From NCBI GenBank assembly GCA_902469965.1, contig CABREP010000080.1:1-7458 (forward strand): a stretch of 7,458 nt of DNA, written 5' to 3'. The DNA is from Egerieimonas sp900552095 (GTDB lineage Bacteria > Bacillota > Clostridia > Lachnospirales > Lachnospiraceae). The translations under genes and the position numbers were made by a program. Each line of letters starts with the position of its first letter. Within the stretch, counting starts at the first letter, position 1. The notes beneath the pieces are model-generated. The model was not told the origin of the DNA. It worked only from the letters and a program-made list of their open reading frames with translations, and made no database searches. Shown here one piece after another: positions 1 through 5,990 of the stretch.

Positions 1-1195
1 GCTCCGGAATTTCCTTCAGCAGTTCCACAATCACCTGCTCCGACTCCCGGGAAGCAGTTCCATTTCCCAGTGAGATCAGTGTAATTCCATACTTTTGGAT
101 CAGCTGGTGTACCGTATCCTTTGCCGCACGGATCTTCTTCTCATTGGTTGGCGCTGTGGGATATACAACTACCGTGTCCAGCACCTTTCCCGTAGGATCC
201 ACAACAGCCAGCTTACACCCGGTACGGAAAGCCGGATCCCAGCCCAGCACCGTTTTTCCCGCAATGGGAGGCTGCATCAGAAGCTGCTGCAGGTTTTTGC
301 CAAAAACGCTGATCGCACCATCTTCCGCCTTCTCAGTCAGCTCATTTCGGATCTCCCTCTCGATGGCCGGAGCAATCAGGCGCTTGTAACTGTCTTCCGC
401 TGCCGCCCTCAGAATCCCCTCTGTATAGGGGTTTTTCTTCGTCACCACCTGCCGGGTCAGCCACTCCAGGATCTCCTGCTCCGGCGCTTCCACCTTCACC
501 GTCAAGATCTTCTCTTTTTCTCCCCGGTTCAGCGCCAGAATCCTGTGTCCGGCCACCTTGCCCACCGGCTCGGAGAAATGGTAATACATCTCATAAACAG
601 AAGCTTCCTTTTCGTCCCTGGCCTCTGCGGTAATGCTGCCGTTTTTGATGGTCATCTGCCGGAGACGCTTCCGGTAATCCGCATGATCCGAAATCCGTTC
701 TGCCAGAATATCCCCCGCTCCATTTAAAGCGTCCTGCACAGAATCTACCCCTTTTTCTTCGGAGAGATAAGCTTCCGCTTCCTTCTCCGCCTCCTGTTTC
801 AGCTCCTGCAAAAAAAGCAGATCTGCCAGCGGCTCCAGCCCTTTTTCTTTCGCGATGGTAGCTCTGGTACGGCGCTTCGGCCGGTAAGGACGATAAATAT
901 CCTCCACTGCCACCAGGGTCTCTGCCGCCGCGATCGCAGCCTGCAGTTCTTCTGTCATCTTCCCCTGATCTTCTATACTCTTTCTCACCTGCGCCTTCTT
1001 CTCTTCCAGATTGCGCAGATACACAAGCCTCTCGTGAAGCTTTCTTAATTCTTCGTCATTTAAGGATCCGGTCGCTTCCTTTCTGTACCGGGAAATAAAG
1101 GGAATCGTATTTCCCTCATCTATCAGAGAGACGGCGGCTTCCACCTGCCATCTTTGTACCTGTAGTTCTTCTGTCAGCTTTTGAATAATGTCCAT
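1..1195 (-). CDS. tex: Tex, S1-type RNA-binding transcription accessory protein (N-terminal part, cut by window edge)
   Basis: This is the first 398 residues of a Tex protein; the reading frame is open at the left edge, so about 300 residues (by family length), including the HhH and S1 RNA-binding domains, should lie outside. Tex is a cytoplasmic nucleic-acid-binding protein linked to transcription and RNA metabolism. The start reads MDIIQKLTEELQ and is followed by IPFISRYRKEATG (about residues 30-42), a signature of the Tex N-terminal helical domain. The YqgF/RNase H-like domain begins near residue 316 with LGWDPAFRTG (W319-G325; D320 is the conserved acidic residue) and GNGTASRE falls at 377-384. 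The ATG is fixed by a GGAGGAG box 5 nt upstream (1201-1207). It is divergent from the small membrane-protein gene to its right. Family assignment is secure; the exact cellular role in this organism is inferred from homologues. Confidence 0.95.
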   Translation of the reverse strand, partial: MDIIQKLTEELQVQRWQVEAAVSLIDEGNTIPFISRYRKEATGSLNDEELRKLHERLVYLRNLEEKKAQVRKSIEDQGKMTEELQAAIAAAETLVAVEDIYRPYRPKRRTRATIAKEKGLEPLADLLFLQELKQEAEKEAEAYLSEEKGVDSVQDALNGAGDILAERISDHADYRKRLRQMTIKNGSITAEARDEKEASVYEMYYHFSEPVGKVAGHRILALNRGEKEKILTVKVEAPEQEILEWLTRQVVTKKNPYTEGILRAAAEDSYKRLIAPAIEREIRNELTEKAEDGAISVFGKNLQQLLMQPPIAGKTVLGWDPAFRTGCKLAVVDPTGKVLDTVVVYPTAPTNEKKIRAAKDTVHQLIQKYGITLISLGNGTASRESEQVIVELLKEIPE

Positions 1196-1224
1196 TCGCT
1201 CTCCTCCTGTCTCTTCTCTGCTAT

Positions 1225-1253
1225 ACCTTACCAATGTAAGAAACATTTGTCAA
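1225..1253 (-). promoter_or_regulatory. Predicted sigma-A promoter of tex
   Basis: On the minus strand a perfect -35 TTGACA (1248-1253) is followed by a 17-nt spacer and TAAGGT (1225-1230), preceded by TGG that could serve as an extended -10. The -10 hexamer is only 3 of 6 to consensus, so the box choice is tentative. The implied leader is short, ending in the strong GGAGGAG ribosome binding site. Confidence 0.5.
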
Positions 1254-1259
1254 TAGCGC

Positions 1260-1288
1260 TTGCAGCCCTTCATTTTGCGTGATAGAAT
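1260..1288 (+). promoter_or_regulatory. Predicted extended -10 promoter of the DUF4190-type gene
   Basis: TTGCAG (1260-1265), a 17-nt spacer and TAGAAT (1283-1288) preceded by TGA give an extended -10 promoter pointing right. Transcription should start near 1295, only a few bases before the long stem at 1302-1357. Its -35 lies 6 nt from the -35 of the divergent tex promoter, so the two polymerases would compete for adjacent DNA. Confidence 0.55.
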
Positions 1289-1301
1289 AGTGAGAAGATA
1301 T

Positions 1302-1357
1302 CGGGTCAGAAGGGATCAGATTTCAGACATTCCTGAGATCTGATCCTTTCTGGCCCG
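1302..1357 (+). other. 25-bp RNA hairpin in the 5' leader of the DUF4190-type gene
   Basis: Positions 1302-1326 pair with 1333-1357 without a mismatch around the 6-nt loop ACATTC. Three of the 25 pairs are G-T. All three are G-U wobbles if the plus strand is transcribed, but would be A-C mismatches in minus-strand RNA, so the structure is best read as plus-strand RNA. No U-tract follows (GCATGACTGAAC), so it is not a normal intrinsic terminator. It ends about 18 nt before the ribosome binding site and would not hide it. A role in 5'-end mRNA stability, or as an sRNA or protein-binding element, is inference. Confidence 0.7.
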
Positions 1358-1388
1358 GCATGACTGAACAAAGAAAGCAGGTTATACC

Positions 1389-1694
1389 ATGAATATGTAC
1401 ACCCAAAATTATGACAGGCCACCGGCCAGTCAGCTGTCTATGGCCTCACTGATCCTCGGAGTCATCTCCATCCTCTTTCTCTGCTGCGGCACTTCTTTTT
1501 TCTTCGCCGCACCTGGAATTGTCCTGGCTCTTCTCTCAAGGGGAAACCGGGAAATGGACAGTATGGCCCGGGCCGGACTTCTTTTTTCTGTACTCGGCCT
1601 GATCCTCAGCCTGATCGCAGTGATCGCCATTTTATTTATGTCCTTTGACCCGGATTCCATGCAGGAGATCCAGTTACTGGCCTCTATCCGATAG
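1389..1694 (+). CDS. Small DUF4190-type membrane protein
   Basis: A 101-residue protein with a short polar N-terminus containing Tyr and Pro (residues 1-16), a first hydrophobic region at about 17-49 with a central CC pair (32-33), a basic loop SRGNREMDSMARAG (50-63) and a second helix at about 64-84, then an acidic tail. This layout, with the loop between two helices followed by a Gly-rich second helix, is that of DUF4190-like proteins, which are common in Firmicutes and of unknown function. An imperfect ribosome binding site AGCAGG (1376-1381) lies 7 nt before the ATG; a second in-frame ATG two codons on is possible. It has its own leader with a long hairpin. Its 3' end overlaps that of the opposing DUF2752 gene by 11 bp. 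No function can be assigned; location in the cytoplasmic membrane is well supported. Confidence 0.8.
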   Translation: MNMYTQNYDRPPASQLSMASLILGVISILFLCCGTSFFFAAPGIVLALLSRGNREMDSMARAGLLFSVLGLILSLIAVIAILFMSFDPDSMQEIQLLASIR

Positions 1695-2016
1695 GAATAT
1701 GAAAGACAAGCAGCAGGATATTTCTCAGAATCCAATTTCCGACAATGAGAAGGACACCAATCCAGAGCCACACCGGCCTGCAGGAAAGACGCCTGATCTT
1801 TCCCCTGCTCACCTTCTCCGCCAGTCGGAAAAAAATTAGGATTCCCATCAGGACAACTGCGTAGAGAACGAAGGGATGGTACAAAAAAGACTGCAGCGGA
1901 TGTCCCGCAAGCAGTGCCCGCACCGCCCTGGTCCCTCCGCAGCCCGGACAGTATAATCCGGTAAGCTTCTGCATCATGCAGGGCTGTCTGCCCAATATAT
2001 GTAAGATCGTATCCAC
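1684..2016 (-). CDS. DUF2752 family membrane protein (GTG start preferred)
   Basis: With the GTG at 2014-2016 the product is 110 residues. The DUF2752 hallmark CPGCGGTRAVRALLAG sits at residues 23-38, followed by LQSFLYHPF and two membrane helices at about 48-64 and 82-104. The two-cysteine CPGC motif looks like a metal or redox site, but the biochemical function of this family is not known to me. The GTG is chosen because AAAGGAGG lies 6 nt ahead of it. The in-frame ATG at 2035-2037 (117 residues) has no good ribosome binding site, would put that GGAGG inside the gene, and lies only about 2 nt from the predicted transcription start. The gene is convergent with, and overlaps by 11 bp, the DUF4190-type gene, and is divergent from the DUF975 gene; all three encode small membrane proteins. 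Confidence 0.88.
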   Translation of the reverse strand: MDTILHILGRQPCMMQKLTGLYCPGCGGTRAVRALLAGHPLQSFLYHPFVLYAVVLMGILIFFRLAEKVSRGKIRRLSCRPVWLWIGVLLIVGNWILRNILLLVFHIPIG

Positions 2017-2022
2017 TGTCTG

Positions 2023-2027
2023 CCTCC
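2023..2027 (-). promoter_or_regulatory. Ribosome binding site deciding a GTG start for the DUF2752 gene
   Basis: GGAGG on the minus strand, in the context AAAGGAGGCAGACAGTG, has 6 nt spacing to the GTG codon at 2014-2016. It is the only strong Shine-Dalgarno sequence near this 5' end and falls inside the longer ATG reading, arguing against that start. Confidence 0.7.
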
Positions 2028-2045
2028 TTTCGTCCATTTTCTCTT

Positions 2046-2073
2046 ATTATAACAAATGAAAGGAACTATGCAA
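2046..2073 (-). promoter_or_regulatory. Predicted promoter of the DUF2752 gene
   Basis: On the minus strand TTGCAT (2068-2073), a 16-nt spacer and a perfect TATAAT (2046-2051) preceded by TGT (extended -10). Transcription would begin near 2039, giving a leader of about 23 nt to the GTG start. The same AT-rich block also offers TATTAT or TATAAC on the plus strand as a weak -10 for the divergent DUF975 gene, so the two genes may share this control region. Confidence 0.6.
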
Positions 2074-2074
2074 T

Positions 2075-2809
2075 ATGAGACAAACTTCCAAATATCTGAA
2101 AGGGCTGGCCAGAGAAGCGCTCCTCCGGCGCTACTCCACCGCTGTGGGCGCCTACCTGATCCTCTTTCTTTTCACTCTGTTTCAGTACCTCCTGCCTATG
2201 CAGATCGTTCTTGAAAATGAGATTGCCACCCTTCTTGTAAACCAGCTCATCTCCCTGCTCCTGACTCTGATCCTGTTCGTCTTCCAGGCCGGCGCGATCT
2301 GCCTGATACTGAACATGAGCAGACAGCGGGAGTACCGGCTGAGCGACCTTCTCTATGCATTCCGCCACAATCCGGACACTTTTCTGCTGGTCGGTCTGGC
2401 AGTCTCTCTGATCCGGCTCGTCTGCCAGCTTCCGGCGGCAATCTACAACTTTACCTCCCCCATCTGGGAACTCTCTTCCATCACCTATGAGCAGAGTATG
2501 ACCTTCCTGGGGTGCTTTGCCGCCTTAAGCCTGGCCGGTTCTCTTGTCAGCTTCCTGCTGACCACGCCCCTCTTTCTGGCGCCGTATCTGCTGATTGATG
2601 ACTGCACCTTAAGTGCCCGGGCTGCCCTGGTCTCCAGCATCCGCCTGATGAGAGGAAGAAAAAGACATCTGATCTATCTGCAGATCAGCTTCTTCGGTAT
2701 GCTGGCTCTGGGAGCTTTAAGCTGCGGCGTGGCGCTCCTCTGGGTACAGCCCTACATGACAATGACCATGGTATTTTTTTACCGGCAGTCTATTGGAGAA
2801 ATTGCATAA
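2075..2809 (+). CDS. DUF975 family polytopic membrane protein
   Basis: A 244-residue protein with hydrophobic segments at about 23-43, 52-80, 102-120, 143-175 and 199-224. The C-terminal block, SSIRLMRGRKRHLIYLQISF (187-206), then a helix, then PYMTMTMVFFYRQ (226-238), matches the conserved end of the DUF975 family, which is widespread in Firmicutes. Its function is unknown; it is an integral protein of the cytoplasmic membrane. The ATG at 2075 follows AAAGGA about 10 nt upstream; an ATG at 2068 is in another frame. It is transcribed alone, divergent from the DUF2752 gene, and ends before a hairpin terminator. A link to the neighbouring small membrane proteins is possible only from proximity. 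Confidence 0.85.
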   Translation: MRQTSKYLKGLAREALLRRYSTAVGAYLILFLFTLFQYLLPMQIVLENEIATLLVNQLISLLLTLILFVFQAGAICLILNMSRQREYRLSDLLYAFRHNPDTFLLVGLAVSLIRLVCQLPAAIYNFTSPIWELSSITYEQSMTFLGCFAALSLAGSLVSFLLTTPLFLAPYLLIDDCTLSARAALVSSIRLMRGRKRHLIYLQISFFGMLALGALSCGVALLWVQPYMTMTMVFFYRQSIGEIA

Positions 2810-2825
2810 CTCTTCGCATAAAGGA

Positions 2826-2866
2826 AAAGAGGCTCCGCATTTTCGCGAAACCTCTCTTCTTTTTTC
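2826..2866. terminator. Likely bidirectional terminator between the DUF975 gene and the threonine operon
   Basis: AGAGG (2828-2832) pairs with CCTCT (2851-2855); inside, a CGC/GCG stem closes a short loop. On the plus strand CTTCTTTTTT follows, ending the DUF975 transcript. On the minus strand TTTTCC follows, so it can also end the hom operon, whose last stop is at 2901. The stem is interrupted by a 3 by 3 internal loop, so strength is uncertain. Confidence 0.65.
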
Positions 2867-2900
2867 ATATATTTTTCTTCCGAAGCAGAACACAGGCACT

Positions 2901-4100
2901 TTATCGGAAAAGTTTTCCCAGAAGCAGGTGGCCGTGAGGTTCAAAAATCCCGGATTCGGCCGCCGTTTTCTCACAGTAGAACTCCGGTCCGTCTGCCTCT
3001 TTTTCACTGTCATAAAGAAGATAAGGCACCGGATCTCCGGTATGGGTCCTTTTGCAGATTGGGGTCGGATGATCCGGCAGGATCAGCATCCGATAGGGCT
3101 CCCCTGAATCATCCATTTTCTCCTTGATCACCCGGATCACCCGGTCATCCAGATACTCGATCGCCTGAATCTTCCGCTCCAGGCTTCCCTGGTGTCCCAT
3201 CTCATCAGGCGCCTCCACATGAATATAGGCAAAATCATATCCATCTTTTACGAGCGCGTCCGCCGCCGCCAGCGCCTTTCCCTCATAATTCGTATGAAGA
3301 CCGCCATTTGCCCCCTCTACATGGGCAATTCCCATTTCTGCGCCCTTGGCAATCCCTTTCAGAAGATCTACCGCTGAGATCATCATGCCTTTCTTTCTAT
3401 ATTTCTCTTCAAGAGAGTCCAGCATAGGTTTGGTTCCCGCCCCCCAGAACCAGAAGCTGTTGGCAGGATTCAGTCCTTTTTTCTTCCGCTCCTGATTCAG
3501 GGGATGATCCTTCAGAATCTCATAACTTCTCTTCTGCATTTCCCTCAGCACGGGATCCGCCGGAAGATAGTCTCCGATTTTCTTCTCCGGAATGTCATGC
3601 GGCGGCGTCAGCTCTGTCACCTGCCCCTGTTCCCAGATCAGACAGTGGCGGTAACTGGTTCCTGTATAGAACTGATATCCTTCCATCGCAAGCTGCTCCG
3701 CTGCATCCTTTAAAAGTACTGCTGCATCCTCCGTGCTGATCTCACTGGAGCTGTGGTCTTTCATAATCTGCTCCTCATAAGCTCCCCCATTCTCAGTCAC
3801 AGTCACCAGATTGCACCGCATTGCCACATCGGTGTCTTTCATATCCACACCGATACTCAGCGCTTCCAGCGGAGATCTTCCGGTATAATATTTTTTTGGA
3901 TCATAGCCGATCACAGAGAGATTGGCTGTGTCACTTCCCGGCGCCATTCCCTCCGGCACGTTGCAGGAAAGCCCCACCTCACTTACCGGAGCCAGCCGGT
4001 CAAGCACCGGCGTCTCTGCCGCCTCAAGAGGGGTTCTTCCCCCCAGCTCCTCCATGGGTTCATCTGCCATTCCATCTCCCAAAACCACCACATACTTCAT
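2901..4100 (-). CDS. ApgM-family protein, probable alternative homoserine kinase (annotated elsewhere as cofactor-independent phosphoglycerate mutase)
   Basis: A 399-residue member of the archaeal-type phosphoglycerate mutase family (alkaline-phosphatase fold). Visible metal and catalytic residues are D9 in VVVLGDGMAD, S56 in APGSDTANLS (the serine that carries phosphate in mutases), D299 and H303 in APDEMGH, D343-H344 in LPDHPTPICK, and H353; NSFWFWGAGTKP (214-225) is also typical. The gene starts 34 nt after hom and closes the operon. A bacterial clade of this family, described as a proposed homoserine kinase and, as I recall, supported genetically in Bacteroides thetaiotaomicron, replaces ThrB and makes O-phosphohomoserine from homoserine and ATP. 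The position directly after hom supports that role here. The alternative, glycolytic interconversion of 3- and 2-phosphoglycerate, cannot be excluded from sequence alone. The ATG follows a weak GAGGGAAAG site. Confidence 0.9.
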   Translation of the reverse strand: MKYVVVLGDGMADEPMEELGGRTPLEAAETPVLDRLAPVSEVGLSCNVPEGMAPGSDTANLSVIGYDPKKYYTGRSPLEALSIGVDMKDTDVAMRCNLVTVTENGGAYEEQIMKDHSSSEISTEDAAVLLKDAAEQLAMEGYQFYTGTSYRHCLIWEQGQVTELTPPHDIPEKKIGDYLPADPVLREMQKRSYEILKDHPLNQERKKKGLNPANSFWFWGAGTKPMLDSLEEKYRKKGMMISAVDLLKGIAKGAEMGIAHVEGANGGLHTNYEGKALAAADALVKDGYDFAYIHVEAPDEMGHQGSLERKIQAIEYLDDRVIRVIKEKMDDSGEPYRMLILPDHPTPICKRTHTGDPVPYLLYDSEKEADGPEFYCEKTAAESGIFEPHGHLLLGKLFR

Positions 4101-4134
4101 AATATCTTTCCCTCTTTCTTCTCTCCCGCTCTTT

Positions 4135-5349
4135 TTATCTCACCCGGATCCGGTTCAGAATCGTATCAAAACGTCCGGCTTTCTCCTTGTATTCTTCTTC
4201 TGTCATCGGTTCTGTCACAAAACAGAACTCCTGGGACAGATCCGGCACCCCTGCCGGCCGCACCTGTCCGAACACGGCTTCCACCTGGTCGATATCCCGG
4301 GTCAGACTCCCCTTGATCCGCACGAAATAGCGGTGCGTCACTTTGGAAAGATCCATCAGTTTCAACTTATCTTCACTCCACCTGTGCATAACTGTGCAGC
4401 CCGGATGCTTTGCCGCTTCCACCACATCAGCCACCACTGCGCTGGCAGTCGGAAGTTTACCGGCTCCGCTTCCATAAAACATGGCGTCCCCCAGCATATT
4501 TCCGTGGAGGAAAATAGCATTAAATACATCATTTACCCCATGCAGCGGATCTTCCCCGTCCACCATCACCGGGCAGACCATGGCATAATACTGATCTCCC
4601 TCCTGCTTGCAGGTGGCTACCAGCTTGATCCTGTATCCCAGCACCTTGGCGCATTTAATATCGTTTGCCGTAATCCGGGTAATCCCCTCTGTATAAATAT
4701 CCTCATAATCCACGTGGTGACCAAAAGCCAGCGATGAAAGAATCGCGATCTTCCGGCAGGCATCATAGCCCTCCACATCCGCCTCCGGATTGCGCTCTGC
4801 ATAACCGCGCTCCTGCGCATCCTTCAGCGCGTCCTCAAAGGAAGAACCATCGCTCTCCATCTTGGAGAGAATATAATTGGTGGTTCCATTTAAAATGCCG
4901 CTGATCTCATCAATCACATCCGCCGTCAGGGATGTATTCAGCGGCCGGATAATGGGAATTCCGCCCCCACAGCTGGCCTCAAAAAGGAAATTGCAACGCT
5001 TCTCCTCTGCAATCCCCATCAGTTCCGGCCCGTGCTTGGCCACCAGCTCTTTATTGGACGTGCAGACAGAGTGTCCGCTCTCAAGCGCCCGCTTCACAAA
5101 CGTATAGGCCGGCTCCACACCGCCCATCACTTCCACCACAATCTGAATCTCCGGATCAGCGGCAATCGTCTCATAATCATGGACAATCTTCTCCTGTATG
5201 GGATCCCCTGGAAAATCCCGCAGATCCAGCACATATTTAATGTTGACTTCCTCTCCCACTCTCCGATTGATGCTCTCCTGGTTGGTGCGGATCACTTCCA
5301 CCACACCGCTTCCCACGGTACCGTATCCTAATACTGCAATATTTATCAT
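4135..5349 (-). CDS. hom: Homoserine dehydrogenase
   Basis: A 404-residue homoserine dehydrogenase (EC 1.1.1.3), reducing aspartate 4-semialdehyde to homoserine with NAD(P)H on the way to threonine and methionine. The Rossmann motif GYGTVGSG is at residues 8-15, TSNKELVA with the cofactor/catalytic lysine K100 at 97-104, and the family signature GILNGTTNYIL at 151-161. E185, D191, D196 and K200 in AERNPEADVEGYDACRK align with the substrate-binding and catalytic residues of the yeast enzyme. The C-terminal segment (about 338-404) occupies the place of the regulatory ACT domain but is short and lacks the usual DxPGVL turn. The gene begins 7 nt after the stop of the ACT protein gene, with GGGAG partly inside that gene, suggesting translational coupling, and is followed by the ApgM-type gene. 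Confidence 0.96.
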   Translation of the reverse strand: MINIAVLGYGTVGSGVVEVIRTNQESINRRVGEEVNIKYVLDLRDFPGDPIQEKIVHDYETIAADPEIQIVVEVMGGVEPAYTFVKRALESGHSVCTSNKELVAKHGPELMGIAEEKRCNFLFEASCGGGIPIIRPLNTSLTADVIDEISGILNGTTNYILSKMESDGSSFEDALKDAQERGYAERNPEADVEGYDACRKIAILSSLAFGHHVDYEDIYTEGITRITANDIKCAKVLGYRIKLVATCKQEGDQYYAMVCPVMVDGEDPLHGVNDVFNAIFLHGNMLGDAMFYGSGAGKLPTASAVVADVVEAAKHPGCTVMHRWSEDKLKLMDLSKVTHRYFVRIKGSLTRDIDQVEAVFGQVRPAGVPDLSQEFCFVTEPMTEEEYKEKAGRFDTILNRIRVR

Positions 5350-5356
5350 CTCTCCG

Positions 5357-5800
5357 TCACTCCCTGCCTAATATTTTTACGTGATGTACGCCATTTAATT
5401 CCTCTATCTCTTCCAGAAGCTGGGACAGATTTCCCGTCGCCGGCAGTATCTCCAGGCTTAAAGAAAGAGAAGCCACCTCGTTGATGGGGATACTCTGATG
5501 GATGGTGAGAATATTCGCGTGATATTCCGCCACAATTTTCAGCACATCAGATAAAAGCCCCGGCTCATCCATCATCTGGATCACAAAGGTGAAGGTTCTC
5601 CCCTTGGAATTATCGTGAAACGGGAAAATGTCTTCCTTATATTTATAGAAAGAACTCCTGCTGATCCCCACCCGGTCGGCAGCCTCCTGCACTGTCAGTC
5701 CTTTCTCCGACTCCAGCAGCTTCTTGGCCTCCACGACTTTCAGAAGCACCTCGGGAACTGCCTTCTGGCGCACAACAAAATACCTGGTTTTCTCTGTCAT
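5357..5800 (-). CDS. HTH-ACT domain protein (UPF0735 family), putative regulator of the threonine operon
   Basis: With the ATG at 5798-5800 the product is 147 residues, the usual size of the UPF0735 family, and AGGAGG lies 4 nt ahead. The longer ATG at 5837-5839 would add 13 unconserved residues and translate through that ribosome binding site. Residues 35-55, LTVQEAADRVGISRSSFYKYK, form a helix-turn-helix of the Fis/resolvase type. Residues 70-147 form an ACT domain with the ligand-turn motif DEPGLLSDVLKIVAE (78-92), as in amino-acid sensors. It is the first gene of an operon with hom and a probable homoserine kinase, so sensing threonine or another aspartate-family amino acid and controlling this operon is a reasonable inference. 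Homologues near phenylalanine genes in Bacillus are called PheB, so the ligand is not certain. Confidence 0.9.
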   Translation of the reverse strand: MTEKTRYFVVRQKAVPEVLLKVVEAKKLLESEKGLTVQEAADRVGISRSSFYKYKEDIFPFHDNSKGRTFTFVIQMMDEPGLLSDVLKIVAEYHANILTIHQSIPINEVASLSLSLEILPATGNLSQLLEEIEELNGVHHVKILGRE

Positions 5801-5822
5801 ACTTCCTCCTGTGTTTTCATAG

Positions 5823-5834
5823 CAAATACATTTG
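5823..5834. promoter_or_regulatory. Short inverted repeat in the threonine operon leader, possible operator
   Basis: CAAAT-AC-ATTTG, two 5-bp arms separated by 2 bp, lies between the predicted transcription start near 5842 and the ribosome binding site. Its position just downstream of the promoter would suit repression by the HTH-ACT protein encoded next to it, but a repeat this short in AT-rich DNA may be chance. Confidence 0.25.
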
Positions 5835-5848
5835 TTCACACATCAAAG

Positions 5849-5877
5849 ATCATAGCATAATTTTCCTTTTCGCGCAA
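5849..5877 (-). promoter_or_regulatory. Predicted promoter of the HTH-ACT/hom/kinase operon
   Basis: On the minus strand TTGCGC (5872-5877), a 17-nt spacer and TATGAT (5849-5854) preceded by TGC give an extended -10 promoter. The leader to the ATG at 5800 would be about 42 nt, too short for a T-box or a large riboswitch, so control by a protein at the promoter is more likely. Confidence 0.6.
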
Positions 5878-5941
5878 CTGCTAAATCCCTTTGCCCTCTC
5901 TCCCCACCGGCAGCAGATCCTGGATTTCCCGCACAAACAGC

Positions 5942-5982
5942 ATTTCCCCCGCTGTTATCCTACTCCTAACAGCGGGGGAAAT
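5942..5982. terminator. 16-bp perfect hairpin after the repeat surface-protein gene
   Basis: Arms 5942-5957 and 5967-5982 are perfectly complementary around a 9-nt loop and contain a run of five G-C pairs. It lies 8 nt past the stop of the surface-protein gene (minus strand) and separates it from the threonine operon promoter. Neither side carries a real T-tract (GCTGTTTGTG on the minus strand), so it may act as a transcript-end stabiliser or a weak terminator. AACAGC (5936-5941) can also pair with GCTGTT (5951-5956), an alternative to the main stem. Confidence 0.65.
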
Positions 5983-5990
5983 CGATTTGA

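Noticed and set aside
95..727. Plus-strand open frame of 210 codons at the left end
   Set aside because: It is the shadow of tex, whose minus-strand translation contains conserved Tex motifs throughout.
1302..1357. Long inverted repeat as a miniature transposable element
   Set aside because: It occurs once, shows no target-site duplication, and its wobble pattern fits RNA structure rather than mirrored DNA ends.
1645..1839. Plus-strand 64-codon frame after the DUF4190-type gene
   Set aside because: It is antisense to DUF2752, low in complexity, and has no ribosome binding site.
3753..4737. Long plus-strand open frames (187 and 271 codons) opposite the kinase and hom genes
   Set aside because: They are antisense to two clearly conserved enzymes, have no ribosome binding site or recognisable domain, and show the His/Pro/Ser-rich composition typical of mirror frames.
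5801..5839. Longer start of the HTH-ACT protein adding 13 residues
   Set aside because: The extension translates through a strong AGGAGG placed correctly for the ATG at 5800, and 147 residues is the family's normal length.
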